The notes: generated by a model from the letters alone, not told the origin. 19,102 nt of DNA from Saccoglossus kowalevskii (GCF_000003605.2 NW_003135353.1:267700-286801); one strand, 5' to 3'. Positions 8,775-18,709 are shown, counted from the first letter of the stretch. Numbers and translations: made by a program.

Positions 8775-9404
8775 GTAGGTCGTTTTCGTCTCGTAACTTA
8801 ATAAGACGTTGCACAGCTTGGTTATGTTTTTGCAGTCATTCACCATGCATAACCTTTTTTTTTTGGAAATATAATTGTTGCGATAATTAGCTATATGTCA
8901 TGAAAGCGATATTCCATGTACATTCCGATACTCATTGAGACTACATGGCAGGGGCACGCTCTTTGATCCACGAAGTGCTCCCGATATACTGGGTCCTTTC
9001 ACGATCACGAGTGTCGTTGTACATTACCTATTAAAGTCCGTGATTTAACGTCTTTGGCTACCCACACCACTTTATCTTTCACTTTAATTGCGCAATATGT
9101 CTATTTCTATTTTAAGTCTGGCCACTCAACGCCACTAAACGCATATCAGAAAAAAACACTTTGTCGTAGCCCATGCACTCAAATTAATACCAAACCCACG
9201 CACGATAAATCAAACACAGAATCTGGGTACATGCATATTCTGTTCTAATTGCCTGCAGTCCGTTGAGTCAGGTGTGATCATTATTCAATTTAAGCGTCGT
9301 GGGCATTCGTTTTCTTTTAAACATATTTTGGCAAATATAATAAACAGACTGTTAATGTGTATGTTGTCTTATCCGCGTATATAGAGCGTTATCGTGGCAA
9401 TGTC

Positions 9405-9430
9405 CTTGCAATAACGGCGGTTATCGCAAG
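9405..9430. repeat. Short hairpin within a two-copy phrase
   Basis: CTTGCAATAAC and GTTATCGCAAG form an 11-bp stem with one mismatch around the loop GGCG. The phrase CAATGTCCT(T/G)GCA occurs at 9398-9410 and again near 9442-9454, so the hairpin lies across a small diverged direct repeat. The stem is too short for a typical microRNA precursor. Confidence 0.5.
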
Positions 9431-11043
9431 TGTTGTGCCGTCAATGTCCTGGCAGTATCGTCACCAAATAAATCAAAATTGAGCACAATAACGGTAGAAG
9501 CAGATAAAAAACAGAAGCAGATCTCCACTGCTTTCTATAATAGTGAGCCCGCCATCCAACGTTTGATAGAAAGCCGGGACCTGTTTGTGCGTGAATTGTT
9601 GCGCAACTTAAAAACCTAGAAAACGTTTATCGATGTCAGCTTCGTATTAAATAAACGTTCTGTAATTTGGATACCGAATAAAGAGTACATGAGCTGTATT
9701 TATGAAAACAAATCGGTATTTTTAAATGTGTCATAGAGACCCATGTGAACGTGTATTCCCCATAAAGTCCAGTTTCTAACCTCGAGTGGATTTCTTTCAT
9801 CGAGAATGACTAAGAGAGTCTAAACTTCCCCCTTCGACTATAGGGCATTGAGACCTGCACCTTTGCATTTTTTGACCATCCGGTTATAGCATTTATCGCC
9901 ATAGTTTCAGAGACGTGAGTGCCTGCAATGAATTTGCGCTATGCGTCAAGCTACCCTTCGTAACATATATAAACTATAAACACGTTTTATTTTCCAATTT
10001 GATTAATATAGAACGCTTCAATTGAGCATTCGATCATTTATCATTGCCGTAATTCGGAGTAAACATGCTAACACAAATAGCCAATAGCGTCAAATAATCC
10101 GCATGGGAAACAAACTTGAGAAAACAAGTTAAATGCAGTGTCAATTCCATTAAATTAACTTGGCATCAGTTACACTTACGTTCCCTTCCAAAAATAAAAA
10201 ATAAAATCTATATCCATCGACACATGTCTGAGAATTCTCAATAGTGCAATGTAGACGGGGAAGCAATCAGACGGCTAATATCGAGGAATTAATTGTCGAT
10301 ACGTTACTGCTTGAAATATTATCTTCCGTACCTGCCTTATCAACTTCATCGCGGAAATAGTGTTGTAGGGACATACTCCAGCCAATACATCGCTTCTCAT
10401 ATATCTAAATAAGACACATTATCAACATATTTTTACGAAATATATATTCTATTAAACACTTCCACACTTTCAAGTATGTGCGATTGAATACAATAACAGA
10501 TTTTATTTGACACCAAAAACAAAAAATCTTCGGAAAAAACACATTTAAATACGATAAGCCTGGCATTAGTTTTCACTTCGGACAACCACTGCCGTATAAT
10601 GAAATCTTATGATATTCGCTATTCTTAGACTAGTGTATGAAAATAAATAAAAGTTTGTTCTCGCGTCAGTCAGATTATATTTGAAAACTTCGGACACGTG
10701 CATCATATATGACATTAGCCCCCCGAACTATTTCGTAAGAGCATCACTGTTGAATCAGCCTTCTGGATTTTTTTCCCATGCGCGTTTCGAAATACCGCGA
10801 TGTATTATGGGTGTCAAAACAATTGATCGGAAGTCGTAGTTTAATATTATGCATCCATGGGTTACATGCTCTCAGTTTATACAACCAATTATGATTTATT
10901 TCAACCTTAGAACTCAGTACACACCGGTAACATATACCGCTACCACACACTCGAATACAATTCTAGTCCAGTGTGTCTCCTTTTTTTTATACGTTGCCAT
11001 GGAAATCAGCCCAATCCATAGCGCATTTGTAATAAATAACAGA

Positions 11044-11064
11044 TACCCCAGCATGCTCGGGGTA
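11044..11064. repeat. Near-perfect inverted repeat
   Basis: TACCCC-AGCA and TGCT-CGGGGTA are inverted copies except for one extra base, around the palindrome AGCATGCT. No repeat partner is seen nearby. Confidence 0.5.
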
Positions 11065-11318
11065 ATGTAACAGTCTTATCATTTGATAGCGTTGTTGCTG
11101 ATAAGAAGGGTTAGAGCCCGTCAGAGGCCTATGTTATGCTCATATTTCATTCCGATATATTTTGTAACAAAGAAAGTTGTCACATTCAGTACGGCAAGTA
11201 GATAGTTGGACACGCGTGCAATATTGTCGATGGCGACATTCGTTCAACAGTCATATCATAAACCAAAGTCTCTAGTGTCTTTGCATAAACAGACCTAACT
11301 AATTTGGGATACACTAAA

Positions 11319-11326
11319 TGACGTCA
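11319..11326. promoter_or_regulatory. Full palindromic CRE, TGACGTCA
   Basis: Perfect 8-bp CREB/ATF consensus followed by CGG. Two more full sites lie at 16296-16303 and 18645-18652. There is no gene start beside it, so a regulatory role is unproven. Confidence 0.35.
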
Positions 11327-11657
11327 CGGAGTGTCGAATTCGCATAATGTATGCATATGAAGACAAGCTTCTGTGGCACTGATTTTGTTTCATTAGGAAG
11401 TATTGAGTACGGAACCCAAAAATTCGCGTATGCGAGGCAGTGATGATTCCGGGTTCTATGATGTATCACTTTTTCGAGTTAGTTAAAAGGTGACAAAATT
11501 TAAACCTTATTCGTCTATTGAATTATGCATAAATGTTCTGTCGTGCCTCACAGGTTTGAGAACCGGATCCCTACAACCTAAAATATTGCCCATAACTACA
11601 AATGACTTATCACACTTAGTGTTGTCTTATACACACCGTTTATTGCAAATATAACAC

Positions 11658-11671
11658 ATATCACGTGATAT
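11658..11671. promoter_or_regulatory. 14-bp palindrome centred on CACGTG
   Basis: ATATCACGTGATAT is a perfect palindrome carrying a CACGTG E-box core, about 140 bp before the TAA microsatellite. It could bind bHLH-type factors; context gives no target. Confidence 0.4.
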
Positions 11672-11813
11672 CGGATGCTCGATGATGCGTGAAATGCACT
11701 TACTCCGGAATAATTACTATAGAAACCTGAGTAAGTCATAAATAACATATGTGACAGATAATGATGGCGTTTGGTAGGTGATGCGTGATTGGTTAAGGAC
11801 AGAATAAAATAAC

Positions 11814-11904
<91 letters not shown>

Positions 11905-11940
11905 TAATAATAACAATAATAATAACAATAATAATAATAA
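11814..11940. repeat. (TAA)n microsatellite with 12-bp higher-order pattern
   Basis: About 127 bp of AAT/TAA triplets. The last 40 bp carry an A-to-C-type interruption (AAC triplet) at 11902, 11914 and 11926, exactly 12 bp apart, so a four-triplet unit has itself been copied. On the minus strand it translates as poly-leucine, producing a spurious 137-residue frame (11596-12009). Confidence 0.97.
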
Positions 11941-12560
11941 GCTAACTCTAACTCTATTAGTGAAAAAAATGCTCGTCGTCAAATTACCAAGTCGTCGATA
12001 ATCGGACACCTATTATAAACCATATGATGCGCACTAATATATCAGCCAATTTTGCTAACATTACACATTTTCAAATACTTATAATTGGGGTATTTAACCG
12101 GATTTTTCCAAGCATTTCGCTGTAAATATTTGAAACGCGTTTAATTCTAACACTATTCGCCGTTTTCATCAACAGACTATCAAATAGCACATATGTTTAT
12201 GTAATTTCCTATGTTGCGCAAATCCACGATATAATGTATGAGTGGGAGGTCATAAGAAAATATTTGTTCCGAGGGTGCGGGCAAACATGTTGTGCTATTA
12301 TGGATATTCATTAACTAAAAATACTCACATTAACATATTTGTGAAATTGTGTTATTTATACTGGTGTAATAACACAGTGTTCATTTTAATTCACTTGCAT
12401 CGGCCATTGGCAGTGATGTAAAGTGGGAAGGAATTTCGATTTGGTGCACGCGATTTCTACTGTCTTGGGTACGGGTAACATGTCGTCATTCTTGATGTCT
12501 TGACATGGTTTGTACCGGCTTGTGCGACAGACTATGTAGCAGTCTAACGCTGTTAAAACC

Positions 12561-12569
12561 GACGTCGAC
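12561..12569. repeat. GTCGACGTC motif, reverse copy
   Basis: GACGTCGAC, the reverse complement of the core at 758 and 13392. The flank also agrees: read on the minus strand it is preceded by TTGATT, as the copy at 758 is preceded by TTGAT. Confidence 0.45.
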
Positions 12570-13391
12570 AATCAATGTCATATCAACGAAGTCAGTTAAT
12601 ACCGTCTGAACGATTTTCATCAATTTTCAAACCAGTAATTATCGTATTTTTTTTTTTGACGACGTGGTATACAAGTGGATGAAAAGCATGTCGGGTGACA
12701 TTAACTAACGCATGGATGTAAACCACCGGAACTTAATTTGGATTAGAAAGTGCTAATTTACACACTAAGGAATGTTTTTTTCATGATGAAATGCTTCCTG
12801 GTGGAGCGATATATTTATCTCGAAAACGAATCGAAAATGTGTGAAAATGGGTAGTAATATCAACTGCGTTGTTTGGGTATTTGTGAAAACAAATTTTCAT
12901 TGGTACGGTAAAATAGGTGTACATCATTATGTAACGATTACGACCAGATTGGTGATGATCGATACAGATGAGTCTGAAAAACGTCTTGATTTATACAGTC
13001 TTGATGACTTTAGGTTTAAATTAAAATCATTGTTGACTTGTAATATACGTTTACACATAGACAGATCAACGTATATTTGTGTTATGTGTGCAATTAGATA
13101 TCACCTGCAAAGAGTTAAATTATTTATTGAAGCGGAAAGTTGATGTTATGATCTATAATGTATGTAATAGAAATATGCGATTCATCCCTTCGTCAAATAT
13201 TTAAATGTATGAAACTCTAGCGACAGCGAGTTAACTTTGCACTCTCTCACTTCTGTGTTATTAGATTCGTTTGATAGTAGTAGATTTTTTTTCATTCCAA
13301 TGTATAACTTTTCAGTGTTCGGTTAAAAAAATGTAAACAGTTTCAAATAGTTTCTGGTTGCTTTGCCATCAATTGGGGAGGGGTTGTTTCC

Positions 13392-13404
13392 GTCGACGTC
13401 GATC
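13392..13404. repeat. GTCGACGTC motif, copy 2
   Basis: Identical over 13 bp to 758-770. It lies about 200 bp before the CCAAT-rich stretch. Confidence 0.45.
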
Positions 13405-13603
13405 CACTACAGACGAGCAATAATGCAGAATATCTCACTATACCAGCTTCAGGTTTGTATTTTTCATACACCAATGTTCCATTTGAAAGTTCACGAAATG
13501 TTCGTGGAAGTAATTTTCATTCCCATACATCCAATGAAGTAGGACGGAATAAGATAACTCTGGGGTATGTGGAAAACTGGCAAACACACGTGCGTTCGAT
13601 TTG

Positions 13604-14133
13604 ATTGGGTGATAAACATTAATAAACAGAAACGACACTTGGAGCAATATGAAGACGCTCCAGGTTTGTCAGTCTAATCTCAGGCAGCCAATCAATGATA
13701 ACAGAATGATGAGCCGGTTGCATAGTTATCTAGCGATGCACCAGGACATTCTTGGTTTTACTCGAGATGAATGGATTCCAGGTACTTCGTTTCAATCACG
13801 GTCATTAACGTAGCAACTAGGAAATAGGAAACCCTTCTACTCTATTCGTACGAAGAGCAGTTCTACGTCGAGCAATCAGCGACGAATATTCTCCTTTGGA
13901 CAGGCTTAACGATGTTTAGTTTTATAAATCGAAATATTTATAAACATTATACACGTTGGATTGTTTCAAAGAATCGATAATTGTTTATTTAGGTTTGTGC
14001 CATAAATGTGCAGTTGAGTCGAAGTAAATAAACAAGCTGTTCTCTGATTGGTCTGCCTGTTTTAAAGTTGGGTAGCCAATCAGACCCAATCTTGTAAGTA
14101 GCTTCGCATATTGACTCAACATGCTTTGATTGG
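13604..14133. promoter_or_regulatory. Cluster of CCAAT motifs
   Basis: CCAAT or ATTGG occurs at 13604-13608, 13688-13692, 14047-14051, 14076-14080, 14086-14090 and 14129-14133; four lie within 87 bp. Most carry the extended NF-Y-like form (GATTGG or CCAATCA). TCTGATTGG (14043-14051) and CCAATCAGA (14076-14084) form a 9-bp inverted repeat with a 24-bp spacer. An E-box lies at 13587-13592. A TATA-like ATATATAGG near 14202 precedes an ATG at 14222, but that frame closes after 11 codons. This may be a promoter or enhancer for a transcript not visible as a coding frame. Confidence 0.3.
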
Positions 14134-15449
14134 TTGGAGCATTTGCCCCTATCGGCCAAGGTCTCTCGTATTCCCAACAACAGATACACCTGTCATTACA
14201 AATATATAGGTTACATTCACAATGTCGTCATGTATTATTCTGCCAGTTTTACAATGAAAATAACACTGTAATTTCCGTGTATATGACATTAATGACACAA
14301 ATTGTAACCTTTGAAAACAAATGAAATATTAAATCTTACAATCGGTGAATCGACGGTTTTATAAAATTAATCTGGGTAGATAATCATGACAGGGGAAATA
14401 CGATGATGTCATTACTGCCAGCTGCAGCCGATTTGGTCCCTGCTATCTGCGATCCGTATATACATGTCTTTTTTCTTCTCGTTACATTTGCATAACAGTG
14501 AGCAAAGGCGGAGGTTATCAGGTGCCTTGTCGACTACAGTTAATCGAGCGCGTTTAACTATTTTTTTTTTCAATTTATATCGGCTGATATTTACCGCTAT
14601 TCGCTTTCTAATTCTAGTTAGTGATCCTGGGGATGTATTTCACCCCTAAGATGGCATTAACGACCGTGGTTTACAATATCAACATATACAGCCGGGGACA
14701 GAATAGCATGGCCATTTCTCGCGACGTTATCTGGGCTTGGCGGCTATTACAGTAATTTCTACAAAGCGCGTTAAATTAGAAAACGCTGTACAGAAATTAG
14801 ACATAACAGGAAAATAAGCAAACGAAAAAGACAACATTGGTAACAATCTGTACCGGTGTGCATAATGTGAACACTTAATTCTGTCCTCGTTTGTATCGTT
14901 TGCATTATCATAGAATTATATTTCGTTTGCTTATTAGTCATTGCTCTGTATTATACAGTTTTCATACCATTATTGAAACGCCGTGTTCTGTTTGGCTGAT
15001 CGGTATCACGTGCATCCCTATTGGCATTTGATAACTGGGCAATCGTTGAGGTCAAAACTACAAATAAGAATGGTGCGACTTATCCATGTCCTGTGTTTCC
15101 TAAAATTTGTACGGATCGTTCATAAACAAGAATCAATAATTGTTTCACGTTGAGAGATAATTTGTATCTAGACAATTAACTGCCAACTTGTTTTTGCATG
15201 TCGTACACTGATGAACGTCACACGCGCAACTGAAACTCAAGCGCTATGACGCACTCTTCAAAATGTCGACTTCTTCGTTACAAAGCAGTTAGTACACGTA
15301 TATTCGACGTTTCGGGTATTGCGCATGCTTCCTACTGTTTCCTGTTGTAAATCACCACTATTAGAATCAGAGGTGTATTAACGCCATAGCTTTTGATTAT
15401 CAATGATATAAACCTCCATTCACCCATTCACAAAAAAAATCCATTTTCC
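14134..15449. other. No firmly supported gene
   Basis: A true-ATG frame at 14464-14649 (61 codons) is rich in F, L and R and is likely chance. A pyrimidine-rich acceptor ends at about 14500 (CATAACAG) and a phase-1 entry there is open for about 19 codons to TAA. A CpG-richer patch at 15200-15330 has an ATG at 15263 in CAAAATGTC, but its frame ends after nine codons. An E-box is at 15007-15012 beside ATTGG near 15021. Confidence 0.35.
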
Positions 15450-15491
15450 AAAAACAAAAAAAAAAAACAAAAAAAAAAAAACAAAAAAAAC
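15450..15491. repeat. A-rich tract with regularly placed C
   Basis: A run of about 42 bases is only A except for C at 15455, 15468, 15482 and 15491. It could be the tail of an old plus-strand retroposon or a simple repeat. I could not find a matching target duplication or a recognisable SINE or LINE end upstream. Confidence 0.85.
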
Positions 15492-16674
15492 GAATTTAAC
15501 TAATAAAATGTGTTTAATTCTGTTGGCGATGATTTATAACATGAGTAATGAATCTCCCACAGCGTCATATTGGATTCGGAGAAGGGTCTACACGCGATAA
15601 CGTGTTCACACATTATCTTGCCATAGATCATATGGCTAGGTGCAATAATGGTCCACACGCGCCGACGGCGCCGTCCTCCATTCCGTAAATATACAGCAAT
15701 CGTGACCACAACCGAAACTACAACTCAAACACCAGATTGTTGAATAAATGATATTAAATGTAGTTGTTAGCGTTGGTGATTGGTATTCATATGCACTGTA
15801 TCGTGTTGAACATTGACATCAGAGCAGACGATTGCGTCAGAAAAATTTGAAAACTTCAGAAGTTATGACGAAATGTGACATGATACTGTAAGATCAATCC
15901 AAACCAATTCGGTTTATTGTAATAGCTGCAGTGAAGAATTGCAACAATTTTAAATACTAGCACAGACGTAACTGGAATTTTACGTTGCAGACTATATGCT
16001 AGTCATCGTTTTGTTCATTAGACCAAGTCACACGAAATCAATCAACTGGAATTATTATTATTTAGGGTACAAAACACCGATTACAATCAATAATCAATAC
16101 AACACAAGGTAATTTGGCGTTGTCACGCAATCAAAAACATCGATACTAAAAAGGTTGTATTCACAACTTTTTTTTATCGGTGATGAGGTGACTGGACTTA
16201 TTTGATTCAAAGTTGTTATACGTATTTGAGTTTCATTTGATTGAACTCCGATGGAGGTAGACTTTCTTGCTGGTACTAATAGCGTGTGTTTCAATTGACG
16301 TCACTATTAAGCATTGCGTCATGTGATTAATTATTCACGTTCGATTCGGACAACAACAAAAAACGAGTAAGTAAAATCTAAACTAGCGACAGGCGTATTT
16401 ATAACTGTTGTGAGTTGAAATAATTTCCCGAGGGCTTAGTTTAGGTAATAGGCTTCCTTGGGATTCACAACAAATCACGGAAAATCACACAAAAGTAACG
16501 CAGTTGGAGTTTAAAATGTCTTTATCGTCTGCGTACTTTGACCTCATTTGATATATTTCCCGCGTTTTATTGTGCTTCATGATTACACCAGTTCTGTTTT
16601 AGTAACAACTCATAATCGTGACAAACGCTATTTAACAACATACACCAACTTCGACTTATGCAATTCACGAGTAA
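15492..16674. other. No recognised gene
   Basis: The minus frame 15500-15709 crosses a CpG-rich patch at 15656-15680 (CGCGCCGACGGCGCCGTC), which may be regulatory. No exon is supported. A full CRE is at 16296-16303. A weak stem (TCCCGAGG with CCTTGGGA) lies at about 16426-16464. Confidence 0.4.
16296..16303. promoter_or_regulatory. Full palindromic CRE, TGACGTCA
   Basis: Perfect CREB/ATF consensus in AATTGACGTCACTATT. No adjacent gene start is supported. Confidence 0.35.
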
Positions 16675-16971
16675 TTAGTCGACAAGAGGACAAGGCAAAG
16701 GGATGAATTTGGCTCGCGTGAATGTGACATGCACAGGTAGACGGTTATATGTAGTCTGAGTCTCTGCCACAAAAAAATGCTGATACCTGAACATATGAAT
16801 TTCAGTTGTTACTTGTAGATCTGGTGTTTCGTTTCTGATAGGTAGAACTGAATTACTGTTAAAATGTGTATGACGACAAAATACAAAATGTATATATTGT
16901 AGGAGCGTGATATGTTTTGTCTTGATCCGATTCAACATGGCGGACCGACGGCCATTTGAATGTGTTTCCAT
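16675..16971 (-). CDS. Candidate 98-codon open frame, unrecognised
   Basis: The minus-strand ATG at 16971 is in good context (ATAATGG, A at -3, G at +4). The protein starts METHSNGRRSAMLNRIKTKH and runs to TAA at 16675-16677; the frame is also open upstream to at least 17013. A donor-like CAG followed by GTATCA lies inside it, so a shorter first exon is possible. On the plus strand an AACATGGCGGAC sequence at 16934-16945 is another plausible start and a YY1-like motif, with a 20-residue frame. No family is recognised, and frames of this length are expected by chance in the window. Low confidence. Confidence 0.15.
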   Translation of the reverse strand: METHSNGRRSAMLNRIKTKHITLLQYIHFVFCRHTHFNSNSVLPIRNETPDLQVTTEIHMFRYQHFFVAETQTTYNRLPVHVTFTRAKFIPLPCPLVD

Positions 16972-17501
16972 TATTAATGGTTTCCCTAGGGTACAGTGAC
17001 CGACTCTGCTCAAAGTGGGTACACATAAAATGCATGGGCATAAGGGGTATTCAATGTTTTGTTCTGATTTAGTCAGAAATAAAAATGCTCCTCTATATGT
17101 ATTGAAGACAGAGGATTAATGAGAATTTTGGGGGATAAAATTGTATATGGAAAGAAACACAAGTACTGTTCACATGGATCATATGAACACAGACATTAAT
17201 ATTCTCTCTTTATTGCTAGAAACAAACCTCAAATCCATATAAAGATATTTTATTATCCATAAAAGTTTGATTATTATAAAATCTTTGAAAAAGATATCAC
17301 TGATTATACCGGACTCTGTATTGTTATTATCATTAATGATTGTTTTAATGATCGCTAGTCTGGCTAGTCACAGCTGTACCAAAGCCAAGCATCAAACGTA
17401 GATAATGGGCACGAGGAAATGACGGCGTGGTGTTATGAGATCTATCAGTTTTACGATTTGTTCAGGTTCTAGTGGTTTTGTTCTTCAAACAAAGATTTCT
17501 T

Positions 17502-17786
17502 TCACGGAATATATTTCAAAATGAATCCCATTTCACATAAACGTCTGGGTGTAATAAAATGGTACATAGCGTACGTATATTTCCCTCGTGGAATTGTGTT
17601 CCCCCAATATTTTCTTGGTGTCATCGCTACCACCAGTTCAGTAACACATTGCAAAGCGCCGTATATTCCGTGTTTTGTCGCGAACTTTCCACGAAGACAG
17701 GCATAAGCTATGGGATTGTTTCGTCGCAGATTTTGTTTGCGACCGAATTGAACTCGAACATCTTGTTTACTAAATGTATCGCACAT
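17502..17786 (-). CDS. Candidate 94-codon open frame, unrecognised
   Basis: From ATG at 17786 to TGA at 17502-17504, with the frame open upstream to about 17855. The protein is basic (QFGRKQNLRRNNPIAYACLR, PRKYWGNTIPRGKYTY) and its arginines mostly use CGN codons, which would be unusual for chance in a CpG-poor, AT-rich region. Against it, the plus strand of the same interval is also open for 103 codons (17559-17870) and 61 codons (17521-17706), so the stretch may simply be short of stops. No domain, splice pair or poly(A) signal decides the strand. Confidence 0.2.
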   Translation of the reverse strand: MCDTFSKQDVRVQFGRKQNLRRNNPIAYACLRGKFATKHGIYGALQCVTELVVAMTPRKYWGNTIPRGKYTYAMYHFITPRRLCEMGFILKYIP

Positions 17787-17870
17787 ACGCGCAGTAGAGT
17801 GTTCTGTTTTGCTTACTGTTTCCAAAGTGAGGTTATTTTGGAGGCAGTCAGGCAATTGAATCGTTTTTAA

Positions 17871-18593
17871 AATAAGCGCATAACATTACGTAACCCCTTG
17901 TGATCACTGATTAGCTAACTTGAATTACATCAAACACTCTTGATATGTTGTGTTGTAGTTGAATATGTTTCCTAGTAACTTGATATAACAACTCAACTGG
18001 GAAATATTCTTGTTTATTGCATGTGCAAGTTCTGGAGGTATATATAGTGTATTAATCAAATATTAGGAAATTCTTCTTTCTAATGACCATAATATTTTTA
18101 ATGTGCTAAGTATATCCCAGCATTTATCAGGATGCAGACCTGCAGACCTTAACCGAGGTTTTATCAAAGTTGCATCGGTTAGTGAATTGAATTGAATTGA
18201 ATTGAAACATCCGTCCGGGAAGGTATTGGTCTCTTTCTTAATCTCATCTCTTGATCAATGACGCATCACAGCAACCACTGGGCTACATATGACGTAAATC
18301 ATTCCCTAGTCTACATTTTACCGATCAAAATATCTTGAAATACAAACAATGACTCCCTGCATCTCTGTCTCATTAGCAATTTGTAAAAACGTCTCCTATG
18401 CATGCTGCGAGCATTTTTATGGCATCTAGAATGGAATTTGACAGTGGTTAACCCTTATGTGTAATTCCCACGAAGCGCGTAATAACAAAACGTAAAGACA
18501 ACTTTTACCACGCGGGCAATGCGCGCGCGTTCCAGACTCAGCGTATATGTTATATATGTTCTCTGTTGTAATATGAGTAGAAATGATACTTAC
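17871..18593. other. No recognised gene
   Basis: No supported exon. It holds a doubled GCAGACCT near 18134-18149, the short GAATT repeat at 18184-18203, and a (GC)4 alternating run near 18521-18529 that could favour non-B DNA. Confidence 0.4.
18184..18203. repeat. (GAATT)4 short tandem repeat
   Basis: Four perfect copies of GAATT, followed by GAAAC. Short pentamer runs like this occur as retroposon tails in invertebrates, but no SINE body with A and B boxes was recognised upstream. Confidence 0.8.
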
Positions 18594-18709
18594 TATAAAG
18601 TCATTACCTGGTATTTTTTGGTTGATAGAGCCGGTTGATACGAGTGACGTCATTACCAGTATTGTATTGACTTTTATTGAAATGAAAGTGTCAGTGGAAA
18701 ATGCACCAT
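18594..18709 (-). CDS. Candidate internal exon on minus strand
   Basis: On the minus strand a long pyrimidine tract (TTTCTTTCTCTCTCG...CCCCCTCACAG, plus-strand 18710-18745) ends in a strong acceptor, and 116 bp later lies the consensus donor ATA followed by GTAAGTATC. The interval is open in the phase-1-entry, phase-0-exit frame and codes GAFSTDTFISIKVNTIL followed by VMTSLVSTGSINQKIPGNDF. An internal donor (CTG followed by GTAATG) would give a 53-bp form ending at 18657. The beta-strand-like alternation of the first half would suit an extracellular domain, but I recognise no family. The acceptor and donor are the best matched pair in the window. A TGACGTCA lies inside the segment by coincidence or design. 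Confidence 0.3.
18645..18652. promoter_or_regulatory. Full palindromic CRE, TGACGTCA
   Basis: Perfect CREB/ATF consensus inside the candidate minus-strand exon at 18594-18709; if that exon is real this may be coding sequence instead. Confidence 0.25.

Larger units (their letters stand above)
8775..11813 (+). other. Probable intron 1 and flanking DNA
   Basis: About 3 kb follow the phase-1 donor. I checked obvious CAG/TAG acceptors by eye (for example near 9260, 10010, 11277 and 11396); each phase-1 entry reaches a stop within a few to about 15 codons, so no second exon is assigned. Local structures are the hairpin at 9405-9430, the hairpin at 11044-11064, a full CRE at 11319-11326 and the E-box palindrome at 11658-11671. 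A 35-codon minus frame at 10267-10374 is intact, but short enough to be chance. Confidence 0.35.
11941..13603. other. No firmly supported gene
   Basis: The longest frame is plus-strand 12847-13143 from a true ATG (98 codons, beginning MGSNINCVVWVFV). It has no splice sites, family motif or poly(A) signal tied to it, so I leave it uncalled. The GTCGACGTC core appears at 12561-12569 (reverse) and 13392-13400. A T-run sits at 12647-12657. Confidence 0.4.

Noticed and set aside
9405-9430. Hairpin as a microRNA precursor
   Set aside because: The 11-bp stem is too short, and no known microRNA seed family was recognised in it or elsewhere in the window.
10267-10374. 35-codon minus-strand frame beginning MSLQHYFRDEV
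   Set aside because: The start resembles short leaders of some zinc-finger transposase proteins, but the frame ends at once and nothing downstream supports it.
11382-11444. Acceptor TTTCATTAG at 11388-11396 entering a phase-1 frame (SIEYGTQKFAYARQ)
   Set aside because: It was considered as exon 2 of the signal-peptide gene, but the frame stops after 14 codons and no GT donor precedes the stop.
11596-12009. 137-codon minus-strand frame with a long leucine run
   Set aside because: It is the translation of the TAA microsatellite and carries no other protein-like segment.
12847-13143. 98-codon plus-strand frame with true ATG
   Set aside because: No domain, splice or codon evidence; about this many 100-codon frames are expected in 19 kb at this base composition.
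16335-16352. GTTCGATTC resembling a tRNA T-loop
   Set aside because: No acceptor stem, D-arm or anticodon arm can be drawn around it.
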